DNA of 64,000 nt, from NCBI RefSeq assembly GCF_013385985.1, contig NZ_JACAOY010000006.1:712198-776197 (forward strand), given 5' to 3'. Below the pieces are notes generated by a model that was not told the origin of the DNA, made no database searches, and saw nothing but the letters and a program-made list of their open reading frames with translations. Positions 16,550 to 25,608 of this stretch are shown here, piece by piece. Positions within the stretch are counted from its first letter, which is position 1. Every line of letters starts with the position of its first letter. The DNA comes from Pseudomonas sp. B6002. Lineage in GTDB: Bacteria; Pseudomonadota; Gammaproteobacteria; Pseudomonadales; Pseudomonadaceae. The translations under genes and the position numbers were made by a program.

Positions 16550-17071
16550 TTACAGCGGCGCAGGCTGAATGATCTCAACCCAGTACGCATCCGGGTCCTT
16601 GATGAACGCCAGGCTTTTCATGCGGCCATCGCTCAGACGCTTCTGGAAGTCGCAACCCAGGGCTTCGAAACGCTCGCACGCTGCGACGATATCCGGCACA
16701 GAAATGCAGATATGGCCAAAGCCGCGTGGATCGGTATTGCCGTTGTGGTAGGCGAAATCGGCGTCGTTTTCGGTGCCGTGGTTGTGGGTCAGTTCCAGGA
16801 TGCCTGGGATCGACTTCATCCACTGGGTGCGCTCGGCGGCGTCGGCCGGGATCTGGGATTTGTCCACCAGGGCCAGGAAGTACAGGCTGAATTCGGCTTC
16901 CGGGAAGTCGCGCTTTTCCACCAGGGAGAAGCCCAGGACGCGGGTATAGAAGTCCAGGGATTTGGTGATGTCCTTGACCCGCAACATGGTGTGGTTGAAC
17001 ACGAAGTTCGCTGTGGCGGTGTCAGGTTGGGCAGTGACGCCCGGGAAAGTGTTCAGTTCGTGCAGGCTCAT
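16550..17071 (-). CDS. gloA: lactoylglutathione lyase (glyoxalase I)
   Basis: A 173-residue glyoxalase I converting the methylglyoxal-glutathione hemithioacetal to S-lactoylglutathione. The four metal ligands are visible: H27 (FNHTMLRV), E93 ([10 protein letters not shown]), H120 (GFGHICISV) and E166 (YWVEIIQP). The long loop TQWMKSIPG and the 173-aa size match the longer, zinc-type GloA rather than the 135-aa nickel type. The ATG at 17071 has a near-perfect GGAGGG ribosome binding site, so the longer upstream frame is rejected. Confidence 0.95.
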   Translation of the reverse strand: MSLHELNTFPGVTAQPDTATANFVFNHTMLRVKDITKSLDFYTRVLGFSLVEKRDFPEAEFSLYFLALVDKSQIPADAAERTQWMKSIPGILELTHNHGTENDADFAYHNGNTDPRGFGHICISVPDIVAACERFEALGCDFQKRLSDGRMKSLAFIKDPDAYWVEIIQPAPL

Positions 17072-17269
17072 GGGCCCTCCAGAAAAAAATGGGGCAAACG
17101 CGGCTCCAGTGACAGGAGCGTTCCCTTGGCTTGCGGCTGGCATCCGTGCAGCGTGGTCATGATACGCAACGCTCGCCTATGGCGCCAAATGAAAAAGGTC
17201 ACGCGGCGCTTGCGGCCTGTTGCGCTCGGGGCTCAAACTTTGAGGCTTGAACCTCTGGTGTTTTTGGCA

Positions 17270-17806
17270 ATGATTGAGTTCCGTAAATCTCTGTTAAGTT
17301 CCTTGTGCCTGCTGTTGGGCAGTCCGTTTGTACTGGCGGCCGACCCGGAAATCCATTGGCCCAGTGGCTGGCAAGTGGAGGAAGTGGTGCCGGATGATCA
17401 AGCACCCACCACGCTCGCAACCGTGTCGCGTCAACGTGCAATCAAGAACGATGAAAACGGCACCACGTTGATGGTCATGGAGTTGACGGGAACACCCATT
17501 GAGGCTGGCCATAAAGTTAATCTTCAAGGTGTGCTGCTGGAAATGCGCAAATCCATCCAGAAGGACTTTGCCCAAGGCGGTTATCAAAGCGTGTGCAGCA
17601 AGATGCACCCTTCAACATTGAGCCATCTTGATGCGCTCGAAACCACTTGTGTGATTACCGAGAACGGTCGGCATGTGCTGTCGCAAACACTAGTGGGCGC
17701 CGTGGATGCCGATAAAGCGTATGTGTTTTCGTACGCCGGCCAGGCACAAGCCTATGAGGCGAGCAAAGATGAAGTCAGTGCGGTGCGCGAAAGCCTGAAA
17801 CTTTAA
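17270..17806 (+). CDS. exported hypothetical protein (178 aa)
   Basis: I do not recognise a named family. It has a Sec signal peptide (MIEFRKSLLSSLCLLLGSPFVLA) and a 155-residue mature part that begins ADPEIHWPSGWQVEEV, with two cysteines (SVCSKMH and TTCVITEN) spaced to allow a periplasmic disulphide. The ATG at 17270 was chosen because it starts the signal peptide; the open frame extends 558 bases further upstream, but only as the antisense of gloA. It stands alone between gloA and the convergent silencer gene. Confidence 0.7.
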   Translation: MIEFRKSLLSSLCLLLGSPFVLAADPEIHWPSGWQVEEVVPDDQAPTTLATVSRQRAIKNDENGTTLMVMELTGTPIEAGHKVNLQGVLLEMRKSIQKDFAQGGYQSVCSKMHPSTLSHLDALETTCVITENGRHVLSQTLVGAVDADKAYVFSYAGQAQAYEASKDEVSAVRESLKL

Positions 17807-17881
17807 GCCGGCGCGCGTCGGTTGTGAAAGAGATGAACCGTTAGTTAAGTTCGATTCCGAACATGAGCAGACTCCGTAACG

Positions 17882-17912
17882 AAAAAATAAAAAGCCCCGC
17901 ATCGGCGGGGCT
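17882..17912 (-). terminator. terminator of the MvaU-like gene
   Basis: Stem AGCCCCGC (17893-17900) / GCGGGGCT (17905-17912) with loop ATCG; the A-rich stretch at 17882-17892 is a T tract on the minus strand. It lies 19 bases beyond the stop codon of the gene at 17932. Confidence 0.88.
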
Positions 17913-17931
17913 CTTTATTAGTGCGTTTCGA

Positions 17932-18294
17932 TCAGCCGCGAAGCCAGGAATCTACAGTGGCGGCGCCATACTGTTCTTTCCAGGCTTTCAGGCCGCGGTG
18001 GTTGCCGCCTTTGGTCTCGATCAGCTCGCCAGTGTGCGGGTTGTGGTAAACCTTGACCACGCGGGCGCGACGCTGTTTAGGCGCTGCGGCAACGGCAGAA
18101 GCCTTGCCCGGGTTAGGGTCAAGAATGGAAATGATGTCACGCAAGCCTTTGCCGTAGGTCTTCATCAGCGCTTGAAGCTTTTCTTCGAATTCGATTTCTT
18201 TCTTCAGGCCGGCGTCGTTCTTCAGGGATTCCAGCTGGGCAAGCTGCTCTTGAAGGGCTTTTTCTGCTGCGCGAAATTCGGCGAGTCTGGACAA
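17932..18294 (-). CDS. mvaU: MvaU/MvaT-family H-NS-like silencer
   Basis: A 120-residue nucleoid protein that in Pseudomonas silences AT-rich, horizontally acquired DNA. The N-terminal oligomerising coiled coil SRLAEFRAAEKALQEQLAQL and GLKKEIEFEEKLQALMKTYG are close to MvaU-type proteins; the C-terminal DNA-binding part has VYHNPHTGELIETKGGNHRG, where KGGNH inserts in the minor groove. The start is TTG at 18294, with GGAG 9 bases upstream; this puts the conserved N-terminus first and removes 12 unrelated residues of the longer frame. The assignment to MvaU rather than MvaT is by memory of the N-termini. AT-rich regions such as the fimbrial upstream region are natural targets. Confidence 0.88.
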   Translation of the reverse strand: MSRLAEFRAAEKALQEQLAQLESLKNDAGLKKEIEFEEKLQALMKTYGKGLRDIISILDPNPGKASAVAAAPKQRRARVVKVYHNPHTGELIETKGGNHRGLKAWKEQYGAATVDSWLRG

Positions 18295-18493
18295 AATCTG
18301 TACTCCAATAGTGTATTTGGCTGATATCAACTGCAGACAACGCTATAAGCCAAGAGCGTTAAAGTGACTCAAAGAAAGAAACCTTTCTGCGAGTTCTGCA
18401 CAGGCACGAAAAATTGTAGTAGTTAATTCACCACGAGTAAATCATGACTTTTGTCGAAATAACACGCTTTCATCAAAGGTGGTAGATGGCTAT

Positions 18494-20035
18494 TCAATGG
18501 CTGCTCAGTGATTTAATGAACTCATCACACGGAAGAGGCCGTCCAAACAGATAACCCTGCAGGAAATCCACACCGTGTGCCGCCAAATATTCGCATTGCT
18601 CGGTTGTTTCCACGCCTTCGGCAACGATCCCCAGGTCGAGTTTGCCGGACAATTCAATGATGCTGTCCAGAATATGCCGCGAGAGCGCATCCGCGCCGAT
18701 CATCGCGACAAAGCTTTGATCGATCTTCAAGTAGTCCACATTGAAGTTGCGCAAGTAACCCAGGCTCGAGTGACCGGTACCGAAGTCATCGATAGCGATC
18801 ATCACGCCCAGTTCATGCAGGGCATCGAATAGCTGGCTTGCGATGTCGGTAGGCTCGATCAACTCGCGCTCGGTCAACTCCAGCACCAACGTGACCTGGC
18901 CTGGCGTAAACGCCGCAAGAAACTCGCGGCAGTCATCGACCAGCGCGAGGTCCTGGCAGTGCCGCGCGGTGATGTTCACACCCACGTGAAAACCGGGCGA
19001 GAAACGCTCGGCATGGGGAGCCAACTGAGCAGCGGTCTGACGCAGGAGCGAGCGCGTCATAGGCACGATCAGGCCGGAATGCTCGGCCAACGGAATGAAC
19101 AGGTCGGGTCGCACCAGGCCTTCCTTCGGGTGCTGCCAGCGCATCAACACTTCGCAACCGGCCCATTGGCGGGTGTCGCCACGTACCACCGGCTGGAAGT
19201 AAGGGATGAACTCGTTGGCACCCAAAGCCCGCTGCAACTCGTGGGTCGGTGCCGATGAGCGTTTTTGCAACCAGTGCGCAAGCACGCCAGCCAATACACC
19301 AAAAAACGCCAGCAGGCTGAACAGCGCGGGGTAGCGGGCTTCCATATAACGCCACACCTCGCCGGCCGGCATACCGGCGTCGACGCTGTAGTGATAACGC
19401 GATGACACACGATGATGATGGGCCACGGGAAACTGCGGTACCTGGCTATCATGCACCTTGCCCTCGGCGTCCAGCCAATTGGGGCCCACTTGCAGGATCA
19501 GGTGTGCGTAGCGGCTGATCAGGCGCAGGGCGTTGGTCAGGTGGTAACCGTCGATCGACGCAAATGCGGCTTTATCGCCGTCCACCAGCCGATACACCAG
19601 CAGCGCGGTATCGGGCGTGACGGGGTTGCCATTCATCAACCACAGCGTGCCTTCAACGTAATCGTCCGGATTGACCGCCGACTCGTAGTTGCCGCCAAAC
19701 AGCGAGGTGCAATAGATGTTTTTCTTCCACGACAGGGTCGTGGCTCGCACGAAGGGGCGGCGGGTCACCTGTTCGCGCAGCGCCAATTGCGCACCGCTGT
19801 CACACGGCTGGCCGGCCAATGGCAACAAGGCCTGGGCGGCGAGATAGGTATTGTCCAGCATCAGGTCGAATTGGCGTACAGCCTCCCGCGCGGTCTGGGC
19901 GGTGCTCAATTGCAAGGTGCGCTCGGCTTGCCAGTGCAGGATCACCACGCCCAAGGCAATGGGTAACAGGCCGCTGAGCAGGGTGATCAAGTAGCGCGTG
20001 GCGCGTTTTCGCGGGCCTGTGACGGTGAGGGGCAT
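18494..20035 (-). CDS. CSS-type EAL-domain c-di-GMP phosphodiesterase
   Basis: A 513-residue inner-membrane enzyme predicted to hydrolyse c-di-GMP. Two membrane segments (about 14-34 and 237-256) frame a periplasmic domain with C78 and the CSS-motif position C109-T-S (YCTSLFG), where redox state of the two cysteines controls such enzymes. The cytoplasmic EAL domain starts near LGANEFIPYFQP, with E295-V-L for EAL, and DDFGTGHSSLGYL and EGVETTEQ, so the catalytic residues are present. No GGDEF domain. It would lower c-di-GMP in response to periplasmic redox or Dsb activity. The ribosome binding site is weak. Confidence 0.9.
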   Translation of the reverse strand: MPLTVTGPRKRATRYLITLLSGLLPIALGVVILHWQAERTLQLSTAQTAREAVRQFDLMLDNTYLAAQALLPLAGQPCDSGAQLALREQVTRRPFVRATTLSWKKNIYCTSLFGGNYESAVNPDDYVEGTLWLMNGNPVTPDTALLVYRLVDGDKAAFASIDGYHLTNALRLISRYAHLILQVGPNWLDAEGKVHDSQVPQFPVAHHHRVSSRYHYSVDAGMPAGEVWRYMEARYPALFSLLAFFGVLAGVLAHWLQKRSSAPTHELQRALGANEFIPYFQPVVRGDTRQWAGCEVLMRWQHPKEGLVRPDLFIPLAEHSGLIVPMTRSLLRQTAAQLAPHAERFSPGFHVGVNITARHCQDLALVDDCREFLAAFTPGQVTLVLELTERELIEPTDIASQLFDALHELGVMIAIDDFGTGHSSLGYLRNFNVDYLKIDQSFVAMIGADALSRHILDSIIELSGKLDLGIVAEGVETTEQCEYLAAHGVDFLQGYLFGRPLPCDEFIKSLSSH

Positions 20036-20102
20036 GGACGATGCGGCCTGTGGCTGGGATAGGACGATGATAGATGGCCCGGGCTGATTAAGCTCGCCTT
20101 AG

Positions 20103-20984
20103 CTAAATCACCGACGAATAGTCCAGGCTTTGTGCCGCCCGGATAAATGCCAGCGCAGCGGGCGAGGATTGCCGTCGGTCCAGCACCGCCAGCCCGATAC
20201 TGCGCGCAACGGCCGGCACCAGCGGGCGCTGCACGTAACGCGGGTCTGGAGTGAGTGGCAGCGACGCTTGCGCCACCACTGTCACCGCTTCGCCACGGCT
20301 GACCACGTCCAGCGTGCTCAGCAACTGCGCGCAGCGGTAGCGCACATTCGGCGTGAGGCGGGCCGTGTTGAACAGGCGCGACACCAATTCCGAGGAGCCG
20401 GCCTCGGTCAAAATGAACGGATCGGCGCACAAATCCTTCAAGGCCAGGGCAGGGCGCTTGGCCAAGGTGTGGTTGGCCGGTAGCAGGGCGACCATTTCGT
20501 CGGTAAACAAGGGGAAGGTGTCGTAGCGCTCTTGCTCCAGCACCACAAAGCCGATGTCGATTCGCCGCTCATCCAGCCACTGCACAACTTGCCGGTCAGG
20601 GCCTTCATCGATGTGCACTTCGATACCCGGATAATCCTGATGAAACCGCGCCAGGATGCGCGGCAATAAACGAATGGACGATGTCGGGCCGAATGAGCCG
20701 ATGCGCAGCGTGCCGCGCTTGAGGCCCCGCGCATCGGCGGCTTCCTGCTGCAAGGTGCCCGCCAGACCCAGCATGGCCCGCGCGCGCAGCAGCAATTGCG
20801 CGCCGATATCCGTGAGTTCGACCTGGGATTGGTGACGCCGGAACAGGTCCACACCCAGCTCCTGCTCCAACCCCTTGATGGCATGGGACACCGCCGACTG
20901 GCTGATACCCAGGCGATGGGCTGCGCTGGTGAAACCTTGCAGCTCGGCTACTAAGGAGAAGATTTCAAGCTGGGTCAGGGTCAT
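20103..20984 (-). CDS. LysR-family transcriptional regulator
   Basis: A 293-residue LTTR: the N-terminal winged helix-turn-helix (MTLTQLEIFSLVAELQGFTSAAHRLGISQSAVSHAIKGLEQELG is interrupted only by normal variation) and a C-terminal effector domain with RIGSFGPTSSIRLLPRILARF. The ATG at 20984 is chosen over a TTG two codons earlier. It is divergent from the exporter gene at 21062 across 77 bases, the usual LTTR/target layout, so that exporter is its most likely target. Confidence 0.92.
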   Translation of the reverse strand: MTLTQLEIFSLVAELQGFTSAAHRLGISQSAVSHAIKGLEQELGVDLFRRHQSQVELTDIGAQLLLRARAMLGLAGTLQQEAADARGLKRGTLRIGSFGPTSSIRLLPRILARFHQDYPGIEVHIDEGPDRQVVQWLDERRIDIGFVVLEQERYDTFPLFTDEMVALLPANHTLAKRPALALKDLCADPFILTEAGSSELVSRLFNTARLTPNVRYRCAQLLSTLDVVSRGEAVTVVAQASLPLTPDPRYVQRPLVPAVARSIGLAVLDRRQSSPAALAFIRAAQSLDYSSVI

Positions 20985-21061
20985 GAGCAAAGACTCATTT
21001 TACGATGATCTGTGATTACAAGAAGAATACGCCAATCCCTTCGTAAACGAGCATTACGTTC

Positions 21062-21985
21062 ATGATTGATTCTTCCGACCACGTTACCTATCTAAAGCTA
21101 GCCGCCGTCACCATGGTCTGGGGCGGCACCTTTGTGGCGGGGCGTTTCCTGGCGGGTGCGATTGACCCGCTGCTGGCCTCCAGCCTGCGTTTCCTCCTGG
21201 CCAGCGTGGCACTGCTGCTGTTCATGGCTTGCACGCGCATTCCTCTGATACGCCCCAGCGCCGGGCAACTTCTGCGCTTGGCACTGCTCGGCTTCTTCGG
21301 CATCTTTTTCTACAACCTGTGTTTTTTCTATGGCCTGCAGTACATCAACGCGTCCCGGGCATCGTTGATCGTGGCGCTGAACCCCGCCGTGATTGGCCTG
21401 GCGACCTGGCTCCTGTTCAAGGAGCGGCTGGGCGCAAATAAAGTGGCGGGTATCGCACTGTGCCTGGGCGGCGCCGCAACGGTCATCGTCAGTCGAAACC
21501 CGCAGCTGCTGCAGGGCGCAGCCCAGGCCTGGCGCGGGGATCTGCTGATTTTCGGCTGTGTGGTGGGGTGGGGCGTCTACTCGTTGTGTTCCCGGGAGCT
21601 CAACAAGGCTTTGGGCCCGTTGCAAGCCGTCACCTGGTCAGTGTTGCTGGGAACCCTGATGCTGACGCTCGCCAGCCTGATCATGGGCCGGTTCACGTTT
21701 GCGGCGTTCAATGCGATCCATGCGCCCCAACTGCTGAGCCTGCTTTATTTGGGCGTACTGGGATCCGCCGTGGCCTATATCGGCTACTACGACGGCATCC
21801 GGCGTATCGGCGCAACGCGCTCCGGCGTGTTTATTGCGCTCAACCCGCTGACGGCCGTGATCTGTGGTGCGTTGTTGTTGGACGAACACCTCACCCAGGC
21901 GATGCTGGTGGGTGGTGCGGTGATCCTGCTGGGCATCTACCTGTGCAATAAACCCCTTGCACGGGCCAGGGCAATGGGGATTTGA
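21062..21985 (+). CDS. EamA-family drug/metabolite exporter (10 TM)
   Basis: A 307-residue inner-membrane permease with ten hydrophobic segments arranged as two EamA repeats. Family marks include VWGGTFVAGRFLAGAIDPLL in the first helix and INASRASLIVALNPAVIGL; the second repeat has IGATRSGVFIALNPLTAVI. The substrate is unknown; members export amino acids, nucleosides or toxic metabolites. It is divergent from a LysR regulator. Confidence 0.9.
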   Translation: MIDSSDHVTYLKLAAVTMVWGGTFVAGRFLAGAIDPLLASSLRFLLASVALLLFMACTRIPLIRPSAGQLLRLALLGFFGIFFYNLCFFYGLQYINASRASLIVALNPAVIGLATWLLFKERLGANKVAGIALCLGGAATVIVSRNPQLLQGAAQAWRGDLLIFGCVVGWGVYSLCSRELNKALGPLQAVTWSVLLGTLMLTLASLIMGRFTFAAFNAIHAPQLLSLLYLGVLGSAVAYIGYYDGIRRIGATRSGVFIALNPLTAVICGALLLDEHLTQAMLVGGAVILLGIYLCNKPLARARAMGI

Positions 21986-22228
21986 TAAGAGTACGGACAA
22001 ACACTGTTACGCTGTGTAGAATCGATTTACGCATACAAGAATATGGACTTGCGCTCACGCAAGCCTAGGCCGTCAGAGACTGATGACACCATGAAGCTAC
22101 TCGGCTCCCCCCTCATCTTCGGTGACTTCCTCGCCCGCAGCGTGCGAGGCCTTTCCTGTGCGCCACCCTGCAACCTCATCCTTGCTCGCAAATAACACTG
22201 TTTATTACAAGAATGATGAGGTGCCACC

Positions 22229-23305
22229 ATGGCAGACCAATACGAAAACCCAATGGGCCTGATGGGCTTTGAATTCATCGAGTTCGCCTCGCCAACGCCA
22301 GGTACCCTGGAGCCGATCTTCGAGATCATGGGCTTCACCAAAGTTGCGACCCACCGCTCCAAGAACGTGCACCTGTACCGCCAGGGCGAAATCAACCTGA
22401 TCCTCAACAACGAACCCGACAGCCTCGCCTCCTACTTCGCGGCTGAACATGGCCCGTCAGTGTGTGGTATGGCGTTCCGCGTCAAGGATTCGCAAAAGGC
22501 CTACAACCGCGCGCTTGAACTGGGTGCCCAGCCCATTCATATCGAAACCGGCCCGATGGAACTCAACCTGCCGGCGATCAAAGGCATCGGCGGTGCACCG
22601 CTGTACCTGATCGACCGGTTTGGTGAAGGCAGCTCAATCTACGACATCGACTTCGTCTACCTCGAAGGCGTAGAGCGCAACCCGGTCGGCGCAGGTCTTA
22701 AAGTCATCGACCACCTGACCCACAACGTCTATCGCGGTCGCATGGTCTACTGGGCCAACTTCTACGAAAAACTGTTCAACTTCCGTGAAGCGCGCTACTT
22801 CGACATCAAGGGCGAATATACCGGCCTGACCTCCAAGGCCATGAGCGCTCCGGACGGCATGATCCGCATCCCGCTGAACGAAGAGTCGTCCAAGGGCGCC
22901 GGCCAGATCGAAGAGTTCTTGATGCAGTTCAATGGCGAGGGCATCCAGCACGTGGCATTCCTCACCGAAGACCTGGTCAAGACCTGGGACGCGCTGAAGA
23001 AGATCGGCATGCGCTTCATGACCGCGCCGCCGGACACCTACTACGAAATGCTCGAAGGCCGCCTGCCAAACCACGGCGAGCCGGTCGAGCAGCTGCAAGC
23101 CCGTGGCATCCTGTTGGACGGCTCGTCTATCGAAGGCGACAAGCGCTTGCTGCTGCAGATCTTCTCGGAAACCCTGATGGGCCCGGTGTTCTTCGAATTC
23201 ATCCAGCGTAAAGGCGACGATGGCTTCGGTGAGGGCAACTTCAAGGCGTTGTTCGAGTCCATCGAGCGTGATCAGGTGCGTCGTGGTGTGTTGACCACGG
23301 ACTGA
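22229..23305 (+). CDS. hpd: 4-hydroxyphenylpyruvate dioxygenase
   Basis: A 358-residue Fe(II) dioxygenase converting 4-hydroxyphenylpyruvate to homogentisate in tyrosine catabolism and the pyomelanin route. The two vicinal-oxygen-chelate domains are intact and the iron ligands are H162 (DHLTHNV), H241 (GIQHVAF) and E323 (VFFEFIQR), the well-known facial triad of the P. fluorescens enzyme. GATGAGG lies before the ATG. The 243-base upstream gap contains a 6-bp hairpin CTTGCG-CTCA-CGCAAG (22048-22063). The other tyrosine genes (hmgA, fahA) are not in the window. Confidence 0.97.
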   Translation: MADQYENPMGLMGFEFIEFASPTPGTLEPIFEIMGFTKVATHRSKNVHLYRQGEINLILNNEPDSLASYFAAEHGPSVCGMAFRVKDSQKAYNRALELGAQPIHIETGPMELNLPAIKGIGGAPLYLIDRFGEGSSIYDIDFVYLEGVERNPVGAGLKVIDHLTHNVYRGRMVYWANFYEKLFNFREARYFDIKGEYTGLTSKAMSAPDGMIRIPLNEESSKGAGQIEEFLMQFNGEGIQHVAFLTEDLVKTWDALKKIGMRFMTAPPDTYYEMLEGRLPNHGEPVEQLQARGILLDGSSIEGDKRLLLQIFSETLMGPVFFEFIQRKGDDGFGEGNFKALFESIERDQVRRGVLTTD

Positions 23306-23320
23306 TTGTTCCGCCCTATG

Positions 23321-23358
23321 AAAAAGCCCGGTAGAGAATGACCTTTACCGGGCTTTTT
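23321..23358 (+). terminator. bidirectional terminator between hpd and the RarD-like gene
   Basis: A perfect 13-bp stem AAAAAGCCCGGTA (23321-23333) / TACCGGGCTTTTT (23346-23358) with a 12-base loop, then TGTTTTT. The A run on the left gives a T tract for the convergent gene. Confidence 0.9.
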
Positions 23359-23383
23359 GTTTTTAGATACCCAACCTTGGCGA

Positions 23384-24265
23384 TCAAGCCTTGCGCTGTC
23401 GCACCAGGTGTTTGAACCCTTCGTACACCAGCACCATCACCGCCAGCCAGATCGGAATATAGGTGAACCATTCGCCGCCTTTGATCCCTTCACCCAGGAT
23501 CAGCGCGACACCCAGCAACAGGACCGGCTCAACGTAGCTCAACAGGCCGAAAAGGCTGAATGCCAGCAGCCGGCTGGCAATGATATAGCTCACCAGGGCC
23601 GAAGCACTGATCAGCCCTAGCATGGGGATCAACGCGTAGAGTTTCGGGTGGGCATCCATCACCGCAAAGCCCTGTTCGCCACTCTGCACGAACCACCAGG
23701 CCACCGGCAGCATCAGTGCCATGTCCAGCCAGAGGCCACCCAAGTGGTCGGTCTTGAGGTGTTTGCGCACGATGAAGTAAACCGGGTAACCGATGATCAC
23801 CACCAGCGTCGCCCAGGAAAAACCACCGGCCTGGTACAGCTCATTGAGCACGCCGAGGGCCGCAAGGACCACGGCGATCTGCTGCAGGTACGAAAGCCTT
23901 TCACCCCACACCAGGCGGCCCGTGAGCACCATGGTTAACGGCAGCAGGAAGTATCCCACCGACACATCGAGGCTACGCCCGTTCAGGGGCGCCCACATGA
24001 ACAGCCACAACTGCACGCCCAACAACGCCGAAGACACCAGCACGCCACCTATCAACACAGGTCGCTGGGCCAGCATCCGCAGCAACTCCCACACCCGCCG
24101 CCATTCGCCACTGACGATCATGAACACCGTCATGCACGGCACGGTCAGCAGCATGCGCCAGCCGAAGATTTCCAGGCCACTCAAGGGCGTGAGCAATGAT
24201 GTGAAGTAATACATCACGGCAAACAACACCGAGGCCAAGACCGATAACACAACACCTTTAGACAC
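23384..24265 (-). CDS. RarD-type EamA permease
   Basis: A 293-residue inner-membrane protein with about ten hydrophobic segments, matching the RarD branch of the EamA superfamily: SVLFAVMYYFTSLLTPL, FGWRMLLTVPCMTVF, PLNGRSLDVSVGYFLLPL and SYVEPVLLLGVALILGE. The physiological substrate is unknown. The start is GTG at 24265, with GAGG 6 bases before it; the frame is open further upstream, but that part would cross the REP pair and is rejected. Confidence 0.88.
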   Translation of the reverse strand: MSKGVVLSVLASVLFAVMYYFTSLLTPLSGLEIFGWRMLLTVPCMTVFMIVSGEWRRVWELLRMLAQRPVLIGGVLVSSALLGVQLWLFMWAPLNGRSLDVSVGYFLLPLTMVLTGRLVWGERLSYLQQIAVVLAALGVLNELYQAGGFSWATLVVIIGYPVYFIVRKHLKTDHLGGLWLDMALMLPVAWWFVQSGEQGFAVMDAHPKLYALIPMLGLISASALVSYIIASRLLAFSLFGLLSYVEPVLLLGVALILGEGIKGGEWFTYIPIWLAVMVLVYEGFKHLVRQRKA

Positions 24266-24380
24266 ACTGTCCTCGCGAAAAACAATTGATTCAGAAGAAC
24301 GTGGATTATGGTGCTTTTGGCGGGACAGCGGTGCGCTGTTTTGGGGCAGTTTCCAAAATCTTCCCCGCCCGTACTGATCT

Positions 24381-24510
24381 GTAGTGAGCGGGCTTGCCCC
24401 GCGCGGCGGTGCGTCAGTCGCCCCATGCTTACCTGACACACCACCCGCGGTATACCGGACGCCCTATACTCGCCTGACACACCGCCGCGCGGGACGAGCC
24501 CGCTCACTAC
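24381..24510. repeat. REP pair of a second family (inverted)
   Basis: A 31-base element at 24381-24411, starting GTAGTGAGCGGGCTTGCCCC, is repeated in inverted orientation at 24480-24510 with two mismatches, 68 bases apart. Between them CCTGACACACC occurs at 24432-24442 and again at 24473-24483. The core differs from the GTAGGAGCC family. It fills the gap between the RarD-like gene and the aldo/keto reductase. Confidence 0.85.
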
Positions 24511-24519
24511 AACGAGGTT

Positions 24520-25527
24520 TCAGCGTGGCAGACGGCCGCTGACGAAATGGCTGACGTCGTTGAACCCAGGCGTAGACGAATGCCCCGGCGTGACCAGCGA
24601 ATCGATAAACGCCTCATCCTCCGCCGTGATCTTCACGTCCAACGCGCCGGTGTAGGCGTCCCACTGCGCCTCGGTACGCGGCCCTACAATCGCCGAGCTC
24701 ACCGACTGATTGTTCAGCACCCACGCAATGGCAAACTCCACAATCCCCACGCCACGGCCCTGGGTGTATTGCTGGATCTGCTGGGCGATGCGCAATGACT
24801 CCACGCGCCATTCGGTTTCCAGGATGCGTTTGTCCTGGCGCGCCGCGCGGCTGCCGGCTTCAGGTGTGACATCCGGCGCGTATTTGCCGCTGAGCACGCC
24901 ACGGGCCAATGGGCTGTAAGGCACCACGCCCAGGCCGTACGCGGCAGCAGCGGTGATCTGTTCGACCTCGGCCTGGCGGTTGACAATGTTGTACAGCGGT
25001 TGGCTGATGATCGGCCGATCCACCCCCAGGCGCTCGGCCACCCGCACCACCTCGGCAATACGCCAGCCACGGTAGTTGGACAGGCCCCAATAGCGGATCT
25101 TGCCCTGGCGAATCAGGTCGCCAATCGCCGACACCGTGACTTCCAGCGGCGTGTTGTGGTCTTCGCGGTGCAGGTAATAGATGTCCAGGTAATCGGTGTC
25201 CAGGCGCGTGAGGCTGGCTTCCAGCGCATTGAAAATGCGCTTGCGGCTCAGGCCGCTGCGGTTAGGCAGACCGTCGGTGGGGCCGATGGCGACTTTGGAC
25301 GCCAGCACCCAATCCTCACGGTGACGGGCGATGGCCTCGCCGACGATTTCTTCGGAACGTCCACCGGTGTAGACGTCCGCCGTGTCGATAAAATTGATGC
25401 CCTGGTCCCAGGCCTTGTCGATGATGCGCAGCGAGTCTTCAGTGTTGGTCTGTTCGCCAAACATCATGGTGCCCAGGGTCAGCGCGCTGACCTTCAGCCC
25501 GGACTGGCCCAATGTGCGGTAAATCAT
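24520..25527 (-). CDS. aldo/keto reductase
   Basis: A 335-residue NADPH-dependent (beta/alpha)8-barrel oxidoreductase. The catalytic tetrad is D48 and Y53 (FIDTADVYTGG), K78 (LASKVA) and H120 (IYYLHRED); the cofactor loop is near SAIVGPRTEAQ. It belongs to the group similar to voltage-gated K+ channel beta subunits and YajO-like proteins; the substrate is unknown. GAGGAG lies 6 bases before the ATG. It ends next to a REP pair; the LysR gene upstream is in the same direction with an 81-base gap. Confidence 0.92.
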   Translation of the reverse strand: MIYRTLGQSGLKVSALTLGTMMFGEQTNTEDSLRIIDKAWDQGINFIDTADVYTGGRSEEIVGEAIARHREDWVLASKVAIGPTDGLPNRSGLSRKRIFNALEASLTRLDTDYLDIYYLHREDHNTPLEVTVSAIGDLIRQGKIRYWGLSNYRGWRIAEVVRVAERLGVDRPIISQPLYNIVNRQAEVEQITAAAAYGLGVVPYSPLARGVLSGKYAPDVTPEAGSRAARQDKRILETEWRVESLRIAQQIQQYTQGRGVGIVEFAIAWVLNNQSVSSAIVGPRTEAQWDAYTGALDVKITAEDEAFIDSLVTPGHSSTPGFNDVSHFVSGRLPR

Positions 25528-25608
25528 GGAAAGCTCCTCGTGGCAGGGAAACGTGCCCCATGCAATACCAGACTCGAGGGCTCTGGAACAAGCCCCGAGG
25601 CGCTTTCT

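Noticed and set aside
16712-17269. Long N-terminal extension of the exported protein at 17270
   Set aside because: This part is the antisense of gloA; the signal peptide begins at 17270.
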